Shown: in pieces, positions 5,005 through 7,035 of the stretch
Layout: every line of letters starts with the position of its first letter
Position numbering within the stretch: position 1 is the stretch's first letter
NCBI GenBank assembly: GCA_013360825.1
Contig: JABWAY010000215.1
Location: 1 to 7,035, forward strand
DNA from: Candidatus Brocadiia bacterium
GTDB taxonomy: Bacteria > Planctomycetota > MHYJ01 > WSZJ01
Length of the DNA stretch: 7,035 nt
Direction of reading: 5' to 3'
Notes under the pieces: generated by a model
What the model was told of the DNA's origin: nothing
Database searches by the model: none
The model's input: only the letters and a program-made list of their open reading frames with translations
Program-made: the position numbers and the translations under genes

Positions 5005-5406
5005 TCATTCCTTTGCTGCGTCCTCGGCCGGCTCGTCCACGTCGAACGCCGTGTCCATGTCCCACCCGCCCTGGAAGTCCTCGATCCGGTCTTCCTCGCG
5101 CTTCCCCATCGCGCCCGTCGCAATCATGTTGTACACAATGTCCCCGAAATCGCGGCTCGCCGTCACTCCCCACTGCCGGAAGACCATCGGCGCCAGCCTC
5201 CCGAACTCCTTCTGCGCCAGCCGACGCACCCCCTCCAGCAGCTCCTGCCCCGTCACGTGCTGACGCTTCCCCTTGATCGCCGTCATCGTGAAATCCAGCG
5301 CCTGGAACGTGAACGCGTAGGCGTCCGGCGAGAAACGCGCGTCGCGCTCGCGCACCTGGCGGATCATCTCGCTGAAATCGACCGGCTCGCGTGTGTCCTC
5401 GGCCAT
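5005..5406 (-). CDS. Minf_1886 family conserved protein, function unknown
   Basis: A 133-aa soluble protein. I recognise the family (Minf_1886, named from Methylacidiphilum infernorum) from its typical sequence: RFSPDAYAFTFQALDFT (24-40), QHVTGQELLEGVRRLA (49-64), KEFGRLAPMVFRQWGVTASRDFGDIVYNMI (66-95), a Lys/Glu-rich segment, EDFQGGWD (109-116) and an acidic tail. No signal peptide, membrane helix or catalytic motif is visible, and to my knowledge no function is established. Its ATG shares one base with the metG stop (TGATG), with AAGGGG six bases upstream, so it is translated in step with methionyl-tRNA synthetase. That placement suggests, but does not show, a link to translation. Confidence 0.85.
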   Translation of the reverse strand: MAEDTREPVDFSEMIRQVRERDARFSPDAYAFTFQALDFTMTAIKGKRQHVTGQELLEGVRRLAQKEFGRLAPMVFRQWGVTASRDFGDIVYNMIATGAMGKREEDRIEDFQGGWDMDTAFDVDEPAEDAAKE

Positions 5407-6938
5407 CAGTTCCCCTTCGGCTCCCTGGTTTCGATGCGTGGAAACAGCACGGTGCCTTCACGGACCTTTCCGCCGGGCGCCCTCAGCACGAACGCCCGGG
5501 ACAGGGCGCCCGGGGCCGGGTCGAGGCCGAGCTGCTCGCGGATGCGCCCCGCGGACTGCGGGATGAAGGGGTGCAGGAGGACGCTCAGGTACTCCATCGC
5601 CGTCGCCAGGTTCGCCATCACCGTCTGCACCCGCGCCGTCCGCCCCTGCTTGTTGAGCGTCCACGGCGCGTTCTCCTCGATGTACTGGTTCGTGCGCCGC
5701 ACCGAGTCCCAGATCCGCTCGAGCGCCTCCGACAGCGCCAGCCGGTCCATCGCCGCCGACACGCCGTCGAAACACCCCTCCAGGTGCGCCGCGAGCGCCC
5801 CGTCCTTCGGGTCCGGCTCCGAGGCCGCCTGCACCGTCCCCGCCGAAAACCGGTGCATCATGTTCAGCGTCCGGTGCAGCAGGTTCCCCAGGTCGTTCGC
5901 CAGGTCCGCGTTGTAGCGCAGCGTGAACGAATCCCAGGTGAAGTCACCGTCCCGGTCCCACGCGATCTCCCGCAGCAGGAAATACCGCAGCGCATCCGCC
6001 CCGTGCGGCTCGATCACATCCCACGGATCCAGCAGATGCCCCGTCGACTTCGACATCTTCTGCCCCTTGTAGTGCACCCATCCGTGGCCCCAGACGGACT
6101 TCGGAAGCGGGAGCCCCGCGCTCAGCAGCATCCCGGGCCAGAGCGCGCAGTGGAACCGCGTGATGTCCTTCCCGATCACGTGCAGGTCCGCCGGCCAGAG
6201 CCGCTCGAAGCGGGCCGGGTCGTCCGGAAACCCCACGGCGCTGATGTAGTTGATCAGGGCATCGAACCAGACGTACATCACGTGCGAAGGATCGCAGGGA
6301 AGCGGGATTCCGAACTTGAAGGTCGACCGGCTGATGGAGATGTCCTCCAGCCCGTCCCGGACCACGTTCAGGACCTCGTTCCGGCGGATCTCCGGCTGCA
6401 CGAACTCCGGGTTCTCCTCGATGTGCCGGCGGACGGCGTCGGTGTACTTCGAGAGCCGGAAGAACCAGTTCTCCTCCTCCAGCTTCTGCGGGGGGGTGTT
6501 GTGGTTCCGGCACCGGCCGTCCACCAGGTCGCTGTCCTTCAGGTACGCCTCGCACCCCACGCAGTAGAGCCCGACGTACTTCGCCTTGTAGATGTCCCCC
6601 TTCGCATGACACCGACGGAAGAACTCCGTCGCGCCGGCGATGTGGCGCTTCTGCGTCGTCCGGATGAAATCATCGTTGGAGATGTGAAGCGCCTTCCAGA
6701 GGTCCGTGAACTTCGGCTCCATCCCGTCGCAGTAGGCTTCCGGGTCCATCCCCGCCGCGACCGCCTTCTTCTCCACGTTCATGGAGTGCTCGTCCATTCC
6801 CATCAGGAAATGGACGTCGTATCCCTGCAGTCGTTTCCAGCGCGCGATCGCGTCGGCGCCGATCTTCTCGTACGCCGTTCCGCTGTGCGGGTTGGAGTTC
6901 GCGTAGTCGATGGCGGTGGTGATGTAGTACCTGGGCAT
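5406..6938 (-). CDS. metG: Methionyl-tRNA synthetase, short single-knuckle form
   Basis: Charges tRNA-Met with methionine using ATP. The 510-aa product has the class I catalytic domain with HSGT (18-21) at the HIGH position, MGMDEHSMNVEKKA (46-59), a connective insertion with one zinc knuckle (Cys126, Cys129, Cys143, His146), YVWFDALINY (222-231), HVIGKDITRFHC (253-264), HGWVHYKGQKMSKSTG (285-300) containing KMSKS (294-298), and an all-helical anticodon-binding domain with ENAPW (422-426). It stops after this domain and lacks the C-terminal tRNA-binding/dimerisation domain of about 110-150 aa found in E. coli and B. subtilis enzymes. The ATG follows AGGA by eight bases. That AGGA overlaps the stop of the upstream polyproline gene, and the metG stop overlaps the next gene, so it sits inside an operon. 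Confidence 0.97.
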   Translation of the reverse strand: MPRYYITTAIDYANSNPHSGTAYEKIGADAIARWKRLQGYDVHFLMGMDEHSMNVEKKAVAAGMDPEAYCDGMEPKFTDLWKALHISNDDFIRTTQKRHIAGATEFFRRCHAKGDIYKAKYVGLYCVGCEAYLKDSDLVDGRCRNHNTPPQKLEEENWFFRLSKYTDAVRRHIEENPEFVQPEIRRNEVLNVVRDGLEDISISRSTFKFGIPLPCDPSHVMYVWFDALINYISAVGFPDDPARFERLWPADLHVIGKDITRFHCALWPGMLLSAGLPLPKSVWGHGWVHYKGQKMSKSTGHLLDPWDVIEPHGADALRYFLLREIAWDRDGDFTWDSFTLRYNADLANDLGNLLHRTLNMMHRFSAGTVQAASEPDPKDGALAAHLEGCFDGVSAAMDRLALSEALERIWDSVRRTNQYIEENAPWTLNKQGRTARVQTVMANLATAMEYLSVLLHPFIPQSAGRIREQLGLDPAPGALSRAFVLRAPGGKVREGTVLFPRIETREPKGN

Positions 6939-6947
6939 GGGGAGTTC

Positions 6948-7035
6948 CTACGAGGGACCCGGGGGCGGAGGAGGAGGTGGAGGGGGTGGCGGCGGCGGCG
7001 GCGGACCTCCCGCAGGCGGAGTTCCGCCGGGCGGC
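6948..7035 (-). CDS. 3' end of an upstream gene with a polyproline tail
   Basis: Only the last 28 codons are visible, ending at TAG (6948-6950). The frame reads PPGGTPPAGG, then 15 consecutive prolines, then GPS and stop. The other two frames of the same stretch would be poly-Leu/His-like or poly-Arg/Ala-like and less plausible, and the stop overlaps the AGGA ribosome-binding site of metG, as expected for an operon neighbour. The protein family cannot be seen. In many bacteria holB and a PSP1/RicT-type gene precede metG, and PSP1 proteins often have disordered tails, so that is a reasonable guess. The tail should be disordered, and a 15-proline run normally needs elongation factor P for translation. 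Confidence 0.55.
   Translation of the reverse strand, partial: PPGGTPPAGGPPPPPPPPPPPPPPPGPS

Noticed and set aside
3469..5916. Very long open frame on the plus strand (815 codons)
   Set aside because: It is antisense to ppx, mgtE, the Minf_1886 gene and metG, all of which have clear family matches. Its product is Arg/Pro/His-rich with no domain, as expected for a shadow frame in GC-rich DNA.
6985..7005. GGC/GGT-rich run as a simple triplet repeat or poly-Gly coding region on the plus strand
   Set aside because: The third positions vary and the minus-strand frame ends in a stop coupled to the metG ribosome-binding site, so a polyproline gene end is the better reading.

Overview
This is a dense, GC-rich stretch (about two thirds G+C by eye) of a bacterial chromosome. 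Every supportable gene is on the minus strand, so transcription runs from high to low coordinates. The content is housekeeping and core metabolism, with no mobile element, CRISPR array, tRNA or rRNA. The organism cannot be named from the sequence. A bS21 gene argues against Actinobacteria and the Thermus group, which generally lack it. The short methionyl-tRNA synthetase with a single zinc knuckle, the Minf_1886-family protein and the CxxC zinc-ribbon protein fit an environmental, often uncultivated high-GC lineage such as Acidobacteriota, Verrucomicrobia/Planctomycetes relatives, Methylomirabilota/Rokubacteria or deltaproteobacteria-like groups. That placement is inference.

Right half, in transcription order. 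The 3' end of an unidentified gene with a 15-proline tail (6948-7035) runs into metG (5406-6938), whose Shine-Dalgarno overlaps the upstream stop. metG overlaps a Minf_1886-family gene by one base (TGATG). A 75-nt GC-palindromic gap follows, then mgtE, a CBS-domain Mg2+ channel (3571-4929). mgtE overlaps a Ppx/GppA phosphatase gene by four bases (GTGA, 2684-3574). These tight junctions suggest one operon.

Middle. After a 153-nt gap come a small two-module zinc-ribbon protein (2234-2530) and rpsU (bS21, 1992-2201). A strong hairpin just past rpsU (1941-1963) looks like the end of that transcription unit.

Left half. A credible sigma70-type promoter (GTGGCA, 17 nt, TAGAAT) sits directly in front of thiS, so close that the thiS mRNA is predicted to be leaderless. 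thiS (1680-1880) and thiG (910-1680) share one base and encode the sulfur carrier and the thiazole synthase of thiamine biosynthesis. A 79-nt gap leads to rfbA/rmlA, a short-form glucose-1-phosphate thymidylyltransferase (93-830). Three bases after it begins a truncated gene for a membrane-anchored or exported protein (1-89).

I see no new multi-gene defence or mobile system. The points worth a second look are the predicted leaderless thiS transcript and its duplicated promoter core, the translationally coupled Mg2+ channel and Ppx-family pair, the non-canonical HIGH motif in MetRS, the polyproline tail, and two uncharacterised small conserved proteins placed next to translation genes.
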